A DNA stretch of 64,000 nt from Mitragyna speciosa (Eukaryota; Streptophyta; Magnoliopsida; Gentianales; Rubiaceae): NCBI GenBank assembly GCA_024721245.1, contig CM045554.1, positions 28,373,660 to 28,437,659 on the forward strand, written 5' to 3'. The notes below the pieces were generated by a model. The model was given only the letters and a program-made list of their open reading frames with translations. It was not told where the DNA came from and ran no database searches. The translations under genes and the position numbers were made by a program. This document shows, piece after piece, positions 37,251 to 50,517 of the stretch; position 1 is the stretch's first letter; each line of letters starts with the position of its first letter.

Positions 37251-38340
37251 GCTATTTACTTGTTTGGGTTGAAATTAGAAGAACAAGTAAAGAATACGGA
37301 ATTAACATTTTCTAGTGTTTTACTTAATTTGGAAAGAGATAAATGCCCTAAACTACAAACGAAGGAAAACGATAACTTTTTACCTTCGAGGGAAATTTTG
37401 ATTTTACTTCTAAATGAATGAGTCATTAATTACCAATGCCATACTCTTTACTTTTTGGTGAAAATTTTTTTTTCTCCCTTTATTTTTTTTTTCTATTTTC
37501 CCTCCATGCCTAAAAACAAAATGCCAGACACAAAGGTAGCTAACCCTAATCTCACAGAAGTATGTTTTCTTGAATTCTACAAAACTCAGACAATGTATGA
37601 TAAAATATTTGATAAATTCCCATGTACCTTGCTTCTTGATAGTAAAACCTAAATTTTATTCTACTTTCTACACGTATTCAAGTAAAGCAAACGATATCTA
37701 CTCTATATAGTTCCTAACCACATATTATTAACAAGCAACAACGACAATGATCCAAAGGATTGAGATTGATCATATTGTTCTGGATTTTAGTAAAGTTGCA
37801 TTACAGCATCATAGTAATCAGCATAAATGAACTTACATATCCAAATTATGCAGCCGGTTGAAAGATCAAGATTCCTGGGCTTTGAAAATATGTGAGACTA
37901 ACTGCTAATCATCCGTCTGGTACAAGTCTTGAAACCGTTACCTCCCAACTCCAAGTTCAATCATTTCCTATATCTTTGAGGTAAATTATTTAAAAATTAA
38001 AATGTTACTAAATAAACTAGGTATCCATTAGACCTGTATGATCCACAAATTTTTTACTATACATCTCAATGATTTTTGCTCAAATATATGTTGAATTATT
38101 AGACTCATTTGGTCAAATCGATTGGTCCAACAACAGTATTTATATTGTTTGTCATTTTAATTCTACGAATGAATTTATGTTTCTTTTAATTTTTTTTTTG
38201 GGTTAATTTTGCATATTCTTATGTTGAAAGTCAAGACAATGGCATCGGTTATCAGATGTGCAAGCAGCCCACTCTCGCCCACGCTTATTCCTTGAAATAT
38301 AGCATAGCGATAATCATTTCCACCACATGGTCCTACAAGA
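36715..38340 (-). pseudogene. GDSL esterase pseudogene E (exons 3, 4 and 5 only)
   Basis: Three decayed exons line up with the last three exons of genes A and B. Exon 3 (about 38226-38338) reads CGGNDYRYAIFQG, preserving the GGNDY block. Exon 4 (about 37778-37975) reads EMIELGVG at its start, STGCIIW in the middle and IYADYYDAVMQLY at the end, with stops between and a deletion of most of the central part. Exon 5 (36715-36850) reads GGPYNYKKLVQCGDPL and then FVCRLGW where the family has YVCWDG. No exon 1 (GDS block) or exon 2 is found upstream. It cannot be functional. Confidence 0.85.
37214..37248. repeat. (TA)n microsatellite
   Basis: An uninterrupted TA run of about 16 units in the degenerate intron between exons 4 and 5 of pseudogene E. 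Confidence 0.95.
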
Positions 38341-41300
38341 ACTAGTCAATAGAGCAGTTAAAAAAATCCGGTGAACCAAAAAACCGGTAAAAAGATCCAT
38401 TGCGGAAAGTATTGGTACCTAAATAGGTTTCTGTTATTAGTTCGGATACTTAGCCAACCAATTCAAGTAGCAATTCGCAACTCGAGCCGATCCATATGCT
38501 GTAGAAATTAAATTTTTTAAAAATTTATGTTAAAAATTAAAACATATTTTATGTTAGAACCACACTTTTATTGTTCAAAATTAAATGAACAAAAAATTAG
38601 ATTTAATTTTATATTTTTATATAGGTTTAATGACTAAGTTTGTAAAAAGTAAAAATTAGAAGGCTTGAATTTAATCATTGTACAGTACTAATAAGAATTT
38701 ATTTTAGAAAACAAACAAGCCTTATATAAATAATTCATTTATAAAATGGAATCAAGCCCGGGTATTTATGAACCGAACACCCGGTCCATGAACTAAATTT
38801 ACTAACCGAACTGGGTTTACTACATTGGTGAAAAAGCGTAACCGAGTCCATATATAGCAGGGCCAGCCGATTACATCCGGTTACTCGCAGAATCATAAAA
38901 TCGTAAGAAAATTTTCAAAATTAATATATCAAAAATATTTCATAAAATAAGACTATCACCAAATCAAAAAAGCAAAATTTCAAAACCCTTTCCTTGAGAC
39001 CAATATAACAACCATCAATAAGGATACTGAAAAGCAAAAACATTGCAAATTGTTAGCAACAAGAGCAGCTGGCGATGGGGGAGAACGAAAACAACCTACT
39101 GATGGAGGGAGCGAGCGATGATGTAAGCAGTGAAGTGGAAAACAAGAAGTGAATCTGGCAATTGGAGAAATAAAGGCAAAGGTTGGTAGAGTTAGGGAAA
39201 GAGAAAAAGCGATAAGAATGGTTGGACGAGAAAGGATGAGAAGAATCAAGAAAGAGATAAGATTTGATGGGGAGAGAGAAAGTAGAAGCATAGAGACAAA
39301 GAAAAGATTTGATGTGTAATAGAGAGAAATAGCCAATAGAATGAACGGCAGCTGGGGATGGGAGTAATTGTTTGTACTCCTAATGTAAGCAAAATGACAG
39401 CAATACCATTTAAGTGTATCGGTCGGTTACTCGCCGATGTACAAAAGTGTGAACCGGTAGAGAACTCGGTAAGCTTGCTACCCTAATCGATGTCCGATCC
39501 AGTACTAGCGATCGGTTCAATAACCTTATTTTTATGGTTCGAGACAGATCAGTTTTTATAATTTTTTATTTTTTGATTTTTTTTTATTAGCCTTAAGGTG
39601 GGAAGTGAAAATTTTTAAAAAATATGAATGTTTTTATTTTTTTTAAAAATAAATTCAAAGGTAATCTATTTGGCTATCCTAACCAATATTTTATGTAACC
39701 AATCTTCCAATTGCTCTACAGAGACAGATCGGTTCGCAGTTTAAATTTTTATCGAGTTGGTGATATCTGTTTAGTTTGAATTTTTGCTTCATAGACCGAC
39801 ACTTTGTCCATGAACATCCCCACTAATGAACTCTAGAGCTCTTCTCTACAATCTGCAAATGATTCCATATGGGAATCCAATAGATTAATGTATTCCGGTT
39901 TTTTATTCAATTTTTGTGCACAAAAAAAATCCAAATATCCGATTAATCCATAAATTCTTTTCAATTCAGCATGTCAACTAGGAGAGAGTAACAGTCTAAT
40001 TGCATATTCTACATTCACAAAACAGACATCGATTATAATATGCATATCACATGTATCCACGATTTCTATGTCTCAATCCCAAAGTGCATTGCATTTTTGT
40101 GTTTTTTCTCCTTGCCAGTAATCCGATTGATGGAATTTGACTGTGAATGTTTAAAACGCTTTAAAAAGAGGATGTTTCTAATACCAAATATTTGCCAGTT
40201 GTCAGGACACACTTAACATATGGAAAAATAATCTACAAAAATCTGAATATTTATAGTGCAACCTAAAGGCTCTGAAACTTTCTTTTAGGCAAGATGACGA
40301 CTGATAAGGCAACTGATCTGTTGAAGGACCTTGTCCGTCTTCCTTGACTGCTTTCCTTTTTGATGTTACAAAAGGTGCTTTTTTTTTTTTTTCTGGGTTT
40401 TTCTTTATGTCATTCAATCTTGTTAGGTAGGTGAACTGAGAAGTATGCATGTAAACTTTTTTTGCCTGTCGTTAACAGAAATGATTTTTCATTATTATAA
40501 TTTTTAATAAAAATGATAACTTTTTCTAAAAAATATTTATTATTATTTTCTTGATAAATCTCTCTGTCACCGTAATATTTTTCTCACAATACATTCTTAT
40601 TCATTGTTTCGGAACCATATGACGAGCCATGTAATTATACTCCTTCGTAAACATGATCTATTCATTTATATTTCATGTATGGATGTCATGCACTCGGCTC
40701 TTCCGACTTCTTGCAAATTAAAATTGCACCATTCAGTGGCTACCTTTAAATTTCATTGAATTTCCACAGATTTCATTAATCTGTCAGGTAGATTCTACTA
40801 GATTGTAGATTAAAAAAAAAGAATTTTACACTGAATTTAATTAATATTTCATGCACATTTTTTTCATAATTTAGGTATTTTTTAAAGATTTTTTCCAGAA
40901 TTAGGACATTTCTATTGACTTTCAGGGTAGATGAAGAAAAATTGTTCACTTTCTTAAGATAAGAGTATTTCTATTTTATTATTTGGTTGCTAACATCTAA
41001 CAGTGGCGAGGGTTGGAAAAATACTCTGGCTCAATGTCTAACAAAGGTTACATGAAATAAGGAATAATGCTATAATATAAGATATGATGCTCTGAACTTT
41101 GTTTAGACTATACAAAATCTAAAGATGAAGTCATGAACCACACATATATATGTAAGAAATTTCGTGATTTTGGTATGAATCCATACATTTTAGGTAGGAA
41201 TAAACTAGACAATGTTATCATTTCTCTTTAGACTCTGTTAAAATAAAAAAATGTTATTGGCCGACTTTTGGCACTTATTAAACTAGATAAAATGGGTTCA

Positions 41301-41879
41301 ACACGTAATCCTTCTTATACAACCAACTTTTTTAAAAAAATTAAAATCACCCCAAAATGATGAGGATTTCAAACCTTTTATCAATTTATTATATGAAATA
41401 TGATTATAAAATCTAGAAATGTTTTTAAAAGAATTCTCACCAGCACGGCACACATGCTCATATAACAATGACAATTACATAATTCAACTCTTTTTAATGA
41501 TTGATACATGGTCAAAAGTAGAACATTAATATTGAGTTTGAAAAGGCATTCACTTTTCTCACTGAGTATAAATGTCAACAAAATTTTTTATTTGCACATT
41601 ACCAATTTAATAGTATGTAAAATGATTTTTGTTAGTTTCTTAGACCACCCAATTTTAGACTTTACAAGTATTAAAGCGGATACAAGTCAAATGTGGCAAT
41701 ACTAATGAAAAAGGTAACCATTGCTTTTCCAAGGGAGGAATTGTCAAATTGAAAAAATTATACTTATTGAATTGCTAAAACGAATGAATGTATGGGGTAC
41801 AATTGTTTCGTACCATGTACAACAAAATAATGTAGGCCAAAAAAAATGCATGTCCTAAAAAAATTGCATCTCATCAAAC
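38341..41879. other. Intergenic stretch between GDSL pseudogene E and gene B
   Basis: No gene is supported. From 38345 to about 39560 there are repeated CCGGT/ACCGG-type motifs near both ends (for example GGTGAACCAAAAAACCGG and GATCGGTTCAATAACC), which suggests a diverged transposon, but I could not fix its boundaries. A purine-rich block at 39150-39330 gives a false long frame on the other strand. The rest is AT-rich. Confidence 0.45.
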
Positions 41880-44800
41880 CTAATCTTGTTGGAACAGACC
41901 AAGTCCAGAGGAAGAAACAGTACTACAAACTAAATTAATAGGAGGAATGGAATATGGTCCTTCAAATAGACCTTTGACTATCAATCTATTGGCTGCTTCT
42001 GTCAAATGCAAACCGTCCCAGCAGATAAATGTAGAAGGATCAGCACAGCCAGTTGATGGTGCATCCCCACAACCCACAGATGAATTATAATTATAAGGGC
42101 CTCCAGCTCCACAACAAGCCGAAAGAGCTCCTCCAGTAAATCCTGCAACAAACATTTGATCAAGGTTAATTTTAAAAAAAAAAAAAGATTACTTACTTCA
42201 CAATTTTCACAATCTTCATGAAATGTTTGTTTACTATATAAGTTTATATCTGGATTAGTGGAATTAGCAGCGTAGAAAATAAACAGATTTTTACAGACAG
42301 TAATCCAATGTTTTACAGCTAGAACTTTTTGTCAATTTCAATGTTACATATCAAATTTTATCTAAACACTTGGTACTTCGAAGTTGCTTACTATTTACCG
42401 TCAAATTTTCCCCCTTAATTATTTTATTTGTGAACGCTATAAATCTGCAAAGTGTATAATATCATACACGATACGTGTGAAGTGTTAATTCACATATGAT
42501 CTATTATCCATATGTGTTAACCGCACGAGCAATTGAATTTATTTGACATTGGTTGGTAATTCTAAAATGCAAAGATTGGTTTGAAAAACAAAATTTTTTA
42601 AAATTTATTGTGAAATATTCTTTAAATATGTTTTTTAATCAGCTTTTTATATTTTCAATCACTTTTTTATCGCATTCACATGTATCATTTTTCAAAAAAA
42701 AAAGCTACGTATCAAGTATTTTCTTTCAATAATATTTAAAAAAAAAAACGTAATCCGATTAAAGTCAAATGTCATAAATAGATTTCCAAGTATAAGCTTG
42801 AATATGTATGACGAAATCAGTGTGTAAGGGGAAACTAATATAAACAAGTAAAAGGATTAGAGAAGTACCGAATTCTTTAGGTGACCGATAGAATCGCATT
42901 GCAGAATTGTAGAAATCAGCATAGATAATTGTTGCTTGAGGATGAAGCTCTCTAATTCGATTAAGTTCTATCTGAAGCAATTTATTATGGTGCATTGCCA
43001 AGTCGTTTAGCCAATTAATGCAACCAGTGGCCTTGTCATAGTCGTCATAATTATTTGAATTTTGGAAGTATGTTAGATAGGCGGCCGAACAGCCAAATGG
43101 TAGGTTCCCCGGGACGATGAAATTGACCGCTCCAAGTGCAATCATGTCCTGCAGTAGACCGAAGAATATTGCCATTTTAGTTATACCACACGCACAAGCA
43201 AGCAAGACAGCAACGGGCGGCCAAATATTTGCTGCAAAGAATAGTTAGACATTTTTTGCTGAAAGAATATTTAGACATTTTTCAGCTCGTACAGCAGTAG
43301 TGTTACAGACGTCGCATGTTTTGCTCTGGTAAGGATGTTAATTTTCTGCTAAAATTTAGGCCAATGAGAAGAATAAGTTTCACCTTTTATGATTGTGTGG
43401 TAAAAAATGAAACTTAGTTTTTGTTTTTGTTTTTCGCAAGATGGAATGGTAAGACTTTATTACCGTTATAGCTGAACTGATGGCTCCCACAACGGCAGGA
43501 ACAAATGTTTTGACCTCGTCGATACTTCTTCCTTGAAGAAGTGCATGGTTGTAATCGTTTCCTCCAATTTCTCCCATTACAACTAGGGAATTTTGTAGAA
43601 ATCTCATGCAATCTGTTCATGATCAATTAAAAAATGTCGTTACATACATAAATAGCTAGAACTATAACGAAATTAAGATTTCTTTTAAGAAAATAATTTA
43701 ATTGGCGTCTGACCCTCCAAGAATCCATACCGCAACGGAATGGAATCTACGAAGTATTTGGCCGAAGGACATTTCAAAGCACAAAATTGTTTTGTAGGCA
43801 ACATCCCTTATCCATTGACCACGAGGGTGGTTAAAAAAGGAGTAATCATATCTTAAAATAATCTAGCTACGTTAAATTGCGGTTTGAAAACCAAAAAGTT
43901 GCTTACCAAATAGGTGCTACATCTAGAAAGCTTTGGTGAAGAAAGAGGGATACTAGCTAGGTACGTGCAAAGACCCTAGTTTTGCTAGGATAGTTATTTT
44001 TTAGATTAATATTTAAAATATTATGTAAACACATTTTTTAATTGTCTTTTTGTCTTATCAATCAGGTTTTTTTTTTTTTATCGCATATACATTACATCCT
44101 AAAACATAATGCTATTTTTCAAAAATATATCAAAAAAATAAAAGTCAAATAATATTCCATATAAATCAATGGAATTTTTTTATTTTCCCTTTATTTTTTA
44201 AAGAATGGAAAAGATAAAGGGGTATGCATGAGAGCTAAAACTCTTATAACGAGACAATGAAGAGACCTTGACCACTGAGTTATATTAAATTCTCGCGTAT
44301 TAGTTTGTGTTTTACGATCAACTAATTCATGAATGGTCTAAAAGACATATGTACCATTTGAAGCAAAAATTACTCACTAGCTTTTGTGCCACATAAAGAT
44401 GGCAATATGTCTTTGAACCAATCTAGCTGAACTCGCAAAGTGAAGTTTGTGACACTTTCAGATATTCCTTTATCGTCAAAAAATGAAGGGTCTAAAGCTT
44501 TAGCTCCTGCCACTGCAAAATTGACACCAGCATAAAAATCCCTGCTGTTTGCATTCCTAACATCAACATATGGTGGTGGAATTGGAAGTCCAAAATTCTG
44601 AGCTGCAAATTTCAAAACAAACAAGTAAGAAAGCATTATATTTAACCATAGATTCATGTGCATGCGTGACTCAAATGTGTAAAACTTTTGACTAATTATA
44701 AAATACTATCATGTAACATCGTTTTTTATTACATAATTCCCATATTTTTTTAATATGACTACATAATCTTCTTATGATTTTATGTAAGGTTGAAAATAGA

Positions 44801-45301
44801 CGGAATATGCGCGTATAACCCACTAGACATTACAGAATATTTCGCACCAGTAGCGGATTACAAGAATCAGATGTTGAATATTTTGTCACGGAGCATTGAT
44901 TCCGTTCATTTTTCACATTTCATAAAATTACAAGAGGGTTATATAGTCATATTGAAAAAATAAGTAAACTATATGGTCGAAAGAAATATCACAAGGGGAG
45001 GCATTTCACAATTAACCCAAAATTTTATATGTATTTGTGTGCTTAATCAAGAATGTATGATCGATCAACCTATCAGATCTACGATGAGACGACCATCACA
45101 GCATCTGCCAGTTGGACGGCCAAAGTAGGTTTCACCATTGGGCAGACGACCCTGGTGTATAATTTTAGGAGCTGAGAAGCCAAGCAAATTTCCATTGTCT
45201 GAAAGCGAATCACCAAAAGTAAATATGGATGTATAACATGCCATGGCAGATTGAGAAACAGTCATCAACAAGAAAATGAAGCAAAAATATGAGTTAGCCA
45301 T
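41880..45301 (-). CDS. GDSL esterase/lipase, gene B (five exons, 382 aa)
   Basis: Exons on the minus strand are 45070-45301, 44378-44602, 43464-43612, 42869-43148 and 41880-42142. All junctions are GT-AG and the frame is open, giving 382 residues. The chosen start is GCCACCATGG, a strong context, giving the signal-like MANSYFCFIFLLMTVSQSAM. Block I is TFGDSLSDNGN with Ser about 32. Block II is GVNFAVAGA. Block III is GEIGGNDYN with Asn about 171. Block V is CWDGLHLTEAANR with Asp338 and His341, so all catalytic residues are kept. Exons 2 and 3 are the same length as in gene A (225 and 149 bp) and exon 4 is one codon longer. A and B are therefore tandem duplicates with clear divergence. It is probably a secreted or vacuolar ester hydrolase. 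The substrate is unknown, and the nearest families I know are At1g28580-like and acetylajmalan esterase. Confidence 0.93.
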
Positions 45302-45384
45302 GGTGGCAGCTAGAGAAAGCAATAGGCAGAAGAATTAAAATGCTATAAGATCCAAGAACTGCTAAACTTCCTTTCATTTTCTGG

Positions 45385-45392
45385 TTTATATA
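45385..45392 (-). promoter_or_regulatory. TATA box of GDSL gene B
   Basis: On the minus strand TATATAAA lies 84 bp upstream of the chosen ATG. It is a good consensus match at a normal distance. Confidence 0.65.
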
Positions 45393-48300
45393 AGAATTGA
45401 GAGTTGACAACGTTCTCTGAATTTCAAGGGTGGGTGCTTTAATTACAAAAAGGACACGTTTAATAAATGCACGTGGGAAAGACATACTTTTCTTTTCTAT
45501 GAAACTCTAACCTGGATCATGCATCATTACTCGTTTTCAATTAGTGGATAGGCACAATTCAATACCAAATTCTAAGATGGTGTATGAAAGCTTTAACTAG
45601 TCAACATGATTACTCAACGTAATTATGAATTATTCCAGTACAAGAAATCCTTAAGCAATTTGTCTGTAAATTAATATTTCAATGATTATACTGTACGTGT
45701 CACATGTTGTTTATTCCCAACATGGCAAAAAAAAAAAAAAAAATAGTAGTTCTTCCACTCTTTTCAAAAGTAGTGCTTTTATGGATAATTATAATCCTTC
45801 TTTGCCACCTAAAACACGGACGTGTAGACCTTGGATATTAGGTTAATGGAAGACAAGTACAAAATGCCAGAGTTACTAAGCCAGCTAGATTCGATTTCTC
45901 TTTTGTTGTTTTGGTAAGCACCCACGTTGACAACTCACTTATGGATCCAAGGTAGGAAAAATTGTTTCAAAAGATATAAAAGGTTGTTTACAAATTATAA
46001 ATCATAGCTAATAATTTATAAAATATAATGAACGATCATAATATGTGAGCCTGAATTTACGCTGCGAAATCTGGTCCACACATTTTTTATCAAAATCTAC
46101 TTTTGTAGCCAAATTTAACCAAATATAATTCCTTAACCAAAAAAAAAATCTAGCCTTTGCAGCAGGTGATACGTAAGGAATGGATTCCCTCAAAAAGTGA
46201 AGCCCCTATCTATTGGGAAAATCCAACTGCGCAGGGTGTAAAAAACTCATATTAATTACATGTACTATTACAAGTTGGATAATGGGCAGAATACTTATAG
46301 TCTCCAACAACCCAAGCACAATAATTGTTGCTCCTTGTATGTTAATTACATGTACCATTACAAGTTTGGGATGACGGTAAAGTCCTATGCATAATAGTAA
46401 ATGCAATAAAAAAAAAATGAGGATAGCATTCTTCGCATCAAGGTTCTCTCATCTGAATTTCCCTAGGAATAATTAAGATGTTGAAATACATATTTAATGG
46501 TCAAAAACTGTGTACATATTAAAATATAATATGCATATCAGTAGGTAAAGTGTAAATCGTTTGGAATTGTTTTCACATACATCTCTGTCAGACCAAGCGC
46601 AAAGGGCAAAAGTTAAGTAGGTGACATAATAGAACGAGGATTAGAAAGTGAGAAAACACGTTTCAAATGGTGTGATAAAAAATGAGAGATTGTAGCCTTG
46701 CAGATTTGAAATCCAATCCTGACCAGATCATTGAATTCATATAGCTTTGTCTCTTTTGTATTTTCTTTCAGATATGAGGCTTGCCATTTGGATCATCCCG
46801 CGGTACATAACAATGATAAAATTTCTAGTTGGTCACCTGGGAAAGAATCTCAGGCTTCTTTGTTGCGTATGATCATACAAAATTTGGAACTTAAAGCATG
46901 GCTATTAAGTAATCGAATTAATTTTTGATATACCATGATCTTATTTCTGATAATTTAGCATCCAAAGTTCCCTAATTTTAATGAGAGAAATGGAACAATT
47001 ACAGAAAATAGAAGAGGTCAAAATATTTGTACCAGTTTTGCGGACTATCATTTCAGCTATGATGATGAGAAACTAAAGTTCGTCGGCTGCCAATCGCCAT
47101 CATCTATTAATAATTGTCCTGATTGTTAGATAAACTACAATTCTTCTTTACTGATATAGGATATGATCGAGCTTGGAGCCATTAGGTGCCAATCACTCTC
47201 ATATTTTTCTATGAAAGTTTCGACGACCTACATAATTTATTTTTAAATTTCCAAAAATGACAACTACGGCAAGACAAGAAATAATTATGTAAATGACTTC
47301 TCAAAGAACCACTTTAAATTGCTAGAGATAAAATGATCTAATCGCCCCGTTATCCTCGTGCTGCAATTATCTATTTCAATTACTAGAATTCTCAAATACA
47401 ATTATTGCTCTCCACAACAATTCGGTAATCCCTCCATCATTTTTTTTCCCTGTAATGAATGATGAAGCTGCATCTAGCAGTTATAGATTATAAAATTTGG
47501 ACAGGCAGAAATGAAGTTATCTTCCAGGAAAAAGAGTGACAACTCGTGCATTAGTACAGGCTGTGAAGTTGGAAACGTTACTCATTCGTGGAGGAATATG
47601 CAGAAAAACAAGGAAAACTGGCTACCAGCTATTGAATCGGGTTTACCTCTCTATATTTTGTTATAGCTCGAGTATGGTTATTAGGCAGTTAATTTGAGTT
47701 CGAAGATATGATATTTCACCTCGACTAGATTTGTTTACATCCCTAAACGTAATATTGGAGATGCTCCTTTTTGTAAACACTTCTTAACCTTTTTTATAAT
47801 CTGAAAAAAATTACAAAGTTTTACGTTATAAAAAAAATCCCTGTAATTGTCTAACTTTTACTTCCCCAAAACAATTTGAACAAATACCTTTTTCTACTCT
47901 TTTTAATGTTTGTATAAATCTCAGATTTTGTCCGTGGATTCTAGTCTAAGCAGTTTGCACAATAGAGTTCTTGCATTGTGCCGTTGAGACATACAAGTCC
48001 GCCCACGCCAGACATGTGTATGCTATTGTACCTTACGCAGGTGCATCACACCACACCATATCATTCCGTCATTTTTTTTTTTTTTTGTTTGGGCTAAGGG
48101 CCAGTGGTGAGAATGGATTTTACGTTACACTCAAGATGTGTAATACCATATTACAAATGCTAATGAAGTGATATATATCTTTTTTGTAATTATCAATTAA
48201 AATTTATTAAAATTTAAATTATATATGCCATCCTATAAATACATGTAATTACATATTATACATTATGATTGTAACAGAAGACATGTAGCTGGAAAAAAGT

Positions 48301-48498
48301 GTCATATAAAAATTTGGAAACACCAAATTCTCTGTAGCTTGCCGGCTGCATTGGATATTCCACTAATCACGGTTCGATCTCATGTAACGACCACATACTT
48401 CACGTGGCCTGCCGAAGTCTGGTGAGGAAGCTAATTTTTTAATGTAACCTTAACCAAAGTTTATTAATACAAAATTTAAAAGACGAGCTCTTTAAATT
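45393..48498. other. Intergenic stretch with possible LINE scraps
   Basis: No gene is supported. Two short direct repeats containing TTAATTACATGTA and ATTACAAGTT lie at about 46252 and 46340. On the plus strand FRYEACHLDHPAV near 46770 and IWTGRNEVIFQEK near 47495 resemble pieces of plant LINE reverse transcriptase (the family forms are like FRFEAMWLDHP and IWKARNEVIF). They are too short to be sure. Confidence 0.35.
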
Positions 48499-48650
48499 TG
48501 GTGGCCCATTCGTCATTGTGTAGTGACGACCCACTATCAACCGGTTGTGACGACTCTTCAACGTACATCTGCTTGGATGGATGCCTTGTATTGGGCAGAA
48601 GCAGCCAGTAGACAAATGATGGTTCAACTTTTATTTGAAGGACCGAGGTT
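48499..48650 (+). pseudogene. GDSL esterase last-exon relic in opposite orientation
   Basis: On the plus strand, opposite to the rest of the cluster, the sequence aligns with exon 5 of gene B: GGTGGCCCATTC, then SDDPLSTGCDDSSTYICLDG, and after a frameshift EAASRQMMVQLLFEGPR. Gene B has STGCADPSTFICWDG and EAANRLIVKGLFEGPY at these places. The His of the DGxH block is lost. No other exon is found nearby, so this is an isolated, inverted exon fragment. Confidence 0.75.
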
Positions 48651-49917
48651 GACAGAGCTATTTCATTTTAGATTATATTTTAATTCTAGTTGCGCGTGTC
48701 ATGATCAAGATTTGGACCATTTAATTTGGTGAGGTACCTTTCTTTTCAACATTTTTTTTTTTCATTTGTCATATAAGAACATGAGTGTTAATTGATTGGA
48801 TATATCCAAGAACAGTCTACTCAAGACCATGCCTTAGCTAGCTCAATTTGTGTTGGCTGATAGCTCCAAAGAATTGCTGTTTAGTGGGAATAAAACTTTG
48901 AACCTTAGTCTTTGACTAATTGCCATTCAATCAACTGCCTTGGGTCAAAATGAGAAAAAAAAATGTATAAAGTTTTGACATCATTTTATTTTAGCTGCTT
49001 CTCTTTGAATTTCCAAAGGAGACACCATCTTAGAACCTACCACCTATCATGAAATTGACCACATTTAAAAATTAGATTATCTCGTGCATTATCTAAGAAG
49101 ATTCTTACGTGAATCAGATTGGACATCTTGTAGTTTAAAATAAAGTCACATAAACATATTATTAATGCGTGCGGATGTAAAAATATTTATGTGCCTCTCT
49201 TTTAAACTGCAAGATTCACAGGATTGTAAATTAAATTCATGTGTAATATTCTCATTATGTATCTCGTCATGTCAATAAAACCCTCTCCAAATACAATCCA
49301 AATAGTTGGGTTGTTGCATTATACTAGTTCCTTCGTCGTCATTTCTGAACTTAAAAATAAAACAGCAAAGAAAAATAAAAATTTTAGAGCCAAATTAAAT
49401 ATTTGCTCTTTAATTTTTTCGAGCCGAGAAAAAGTGCCAAGAAAATCTTGGTTTGGATGATTGTTTTTGGGGTTTTTTTTTAACAAAATATTACTATAAC
49501 AGTTTTAGAATTCTTTTTAGTAAATATATATGTGAGATAAAAAAGTAATTTAAAAAATGTATTTGAAATTTTCAAATAAAAAAAAGAAAAAGAAAACGTG
49601 TTAGGAAATTCTCCATACAACGATACAATTGCGGGGCATGAGTTCGCTACCCCACGAAAAAGTTCCAGAATTATTAAATCAATTCACGGCCCAAATTGTC
49701 CACAGATATATCTTTCAATAGATGCGTAGATTGTGTATGTGCCAAAAATACCAAGTACCATGATAATGACATGGCCCAAAAACCCAATAATTTATTTCAT
49801 TAGGTACATTTGTGAGATAATTAACCCAAAAACACGTTAAATTTAGCCAGAACTAAAACGTTTTCCATTCCATCACCAGCTACAGAATTAACTCAAGGCC
49901 TTTTTTTTTTTTAATTC
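48651..49917. other. Intergenic stretch
   Basis: AT-rich sequence without a supported gene or repeat. Short open frames lack codon bias and motifs. Confidence 0.5.
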
Positions 49918-50083
49918 GATGAGAATTGTATGGACTTTCTAATGTTGCTTTACTCATCCATCTATTTGCAGCTTCGGTGAATAAAGCCCCCTCCCAGTTC
50001 ACAAACACCGAAGGATCTGGACAAAACTTTGTTAATGGATTGCTGCACTCCGCTGTAAAATTATAGTTATAAGGGTCTTCACC

Positions 50084-50517
50084 TAGGTTTCAATCAAACC
50101 GAGCCGCTCACGAATAGTTCACGAGCAGTTCAGTCAACTACTCGACTCGAACTCATATTGACCAAGTTTGAGTAGAGGTTGAGTAGTGCTGATTGCGAGT
50201 TCGAGTATTAGATTTGCGAGTTCGAGTATTAGATTTGCAAGTTCGAAGGCTCGTCAAGTCTTATCAAGCATGTTTTTTTTTTTTTTTTTGGCGAGAGTTG
50301 GAAATTTTACAGTTGACACTCAAGTTCTCGAGTAGGCTTGCAAAAAGGAGAAGAAAAAAAAGAGTGCAAATGAGTTTTCGAGTCAAGCTCAAATACTCAA
50401 ACTCTGCTTCGAGCTCGAGTTCGAGTTCGAGTTCGAGTTCGAGTAGCACCAATAGCGATTGAGTTCAAACTTGAGTATGGTGCTACTCAAACTTGGGTTG
50501 GCTCGATTGCACCCTTA
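50084..50517. mobile_element. hAT-like MITE inside exon 5 of pseudogene C
   Basis: The ends are TAGGTTTCAATCAAACCGAGC and, in reverse complement, TAAGGGTGCAATCGAGCC. Both resemble the common plant hAT terminus TAGGGGTGCAA followed by CGAGCC motifs. Flanks TCTTCACC (50076-50083) and CCTCCACC (50518-50525) agree at 6 of 8 bases. Taking the insert out restores the exon 5 alignment with gene B. The interior contains repeated TCGAGTTCGAG-type motifs and has no transposase. Confidence 0.7.
50409..50447. repeat. (GAGTTC)n hexamer run
   Basis: About six tandem GAGTTC/GAGCTC units within the MITE. They produce a spurious poly-Ser frame on the plus strand and a Glu/Leu frame on the minus strand. Neither is a gene. 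Confidence 0.9.

Noticed and set aside
38980..39336. 118-codon minus-strand frame rich in Leu and Ser
   Set aside because: It is produced by a purine-rich tract on the other strand, with no motif or splice partner.
45302..45322. Longer N-terminus for GDSL gene B starting at TTG
   Set aside because: TTG is not a normal plant start. The ATG at 45301 has a strong context and begins a proper signal-like sequence.
50193..50462. 89-codon frame ending in a poly-Ser run
   Set aside because: It is translated from the (GAGTTC)n hexamer run in a MITE.
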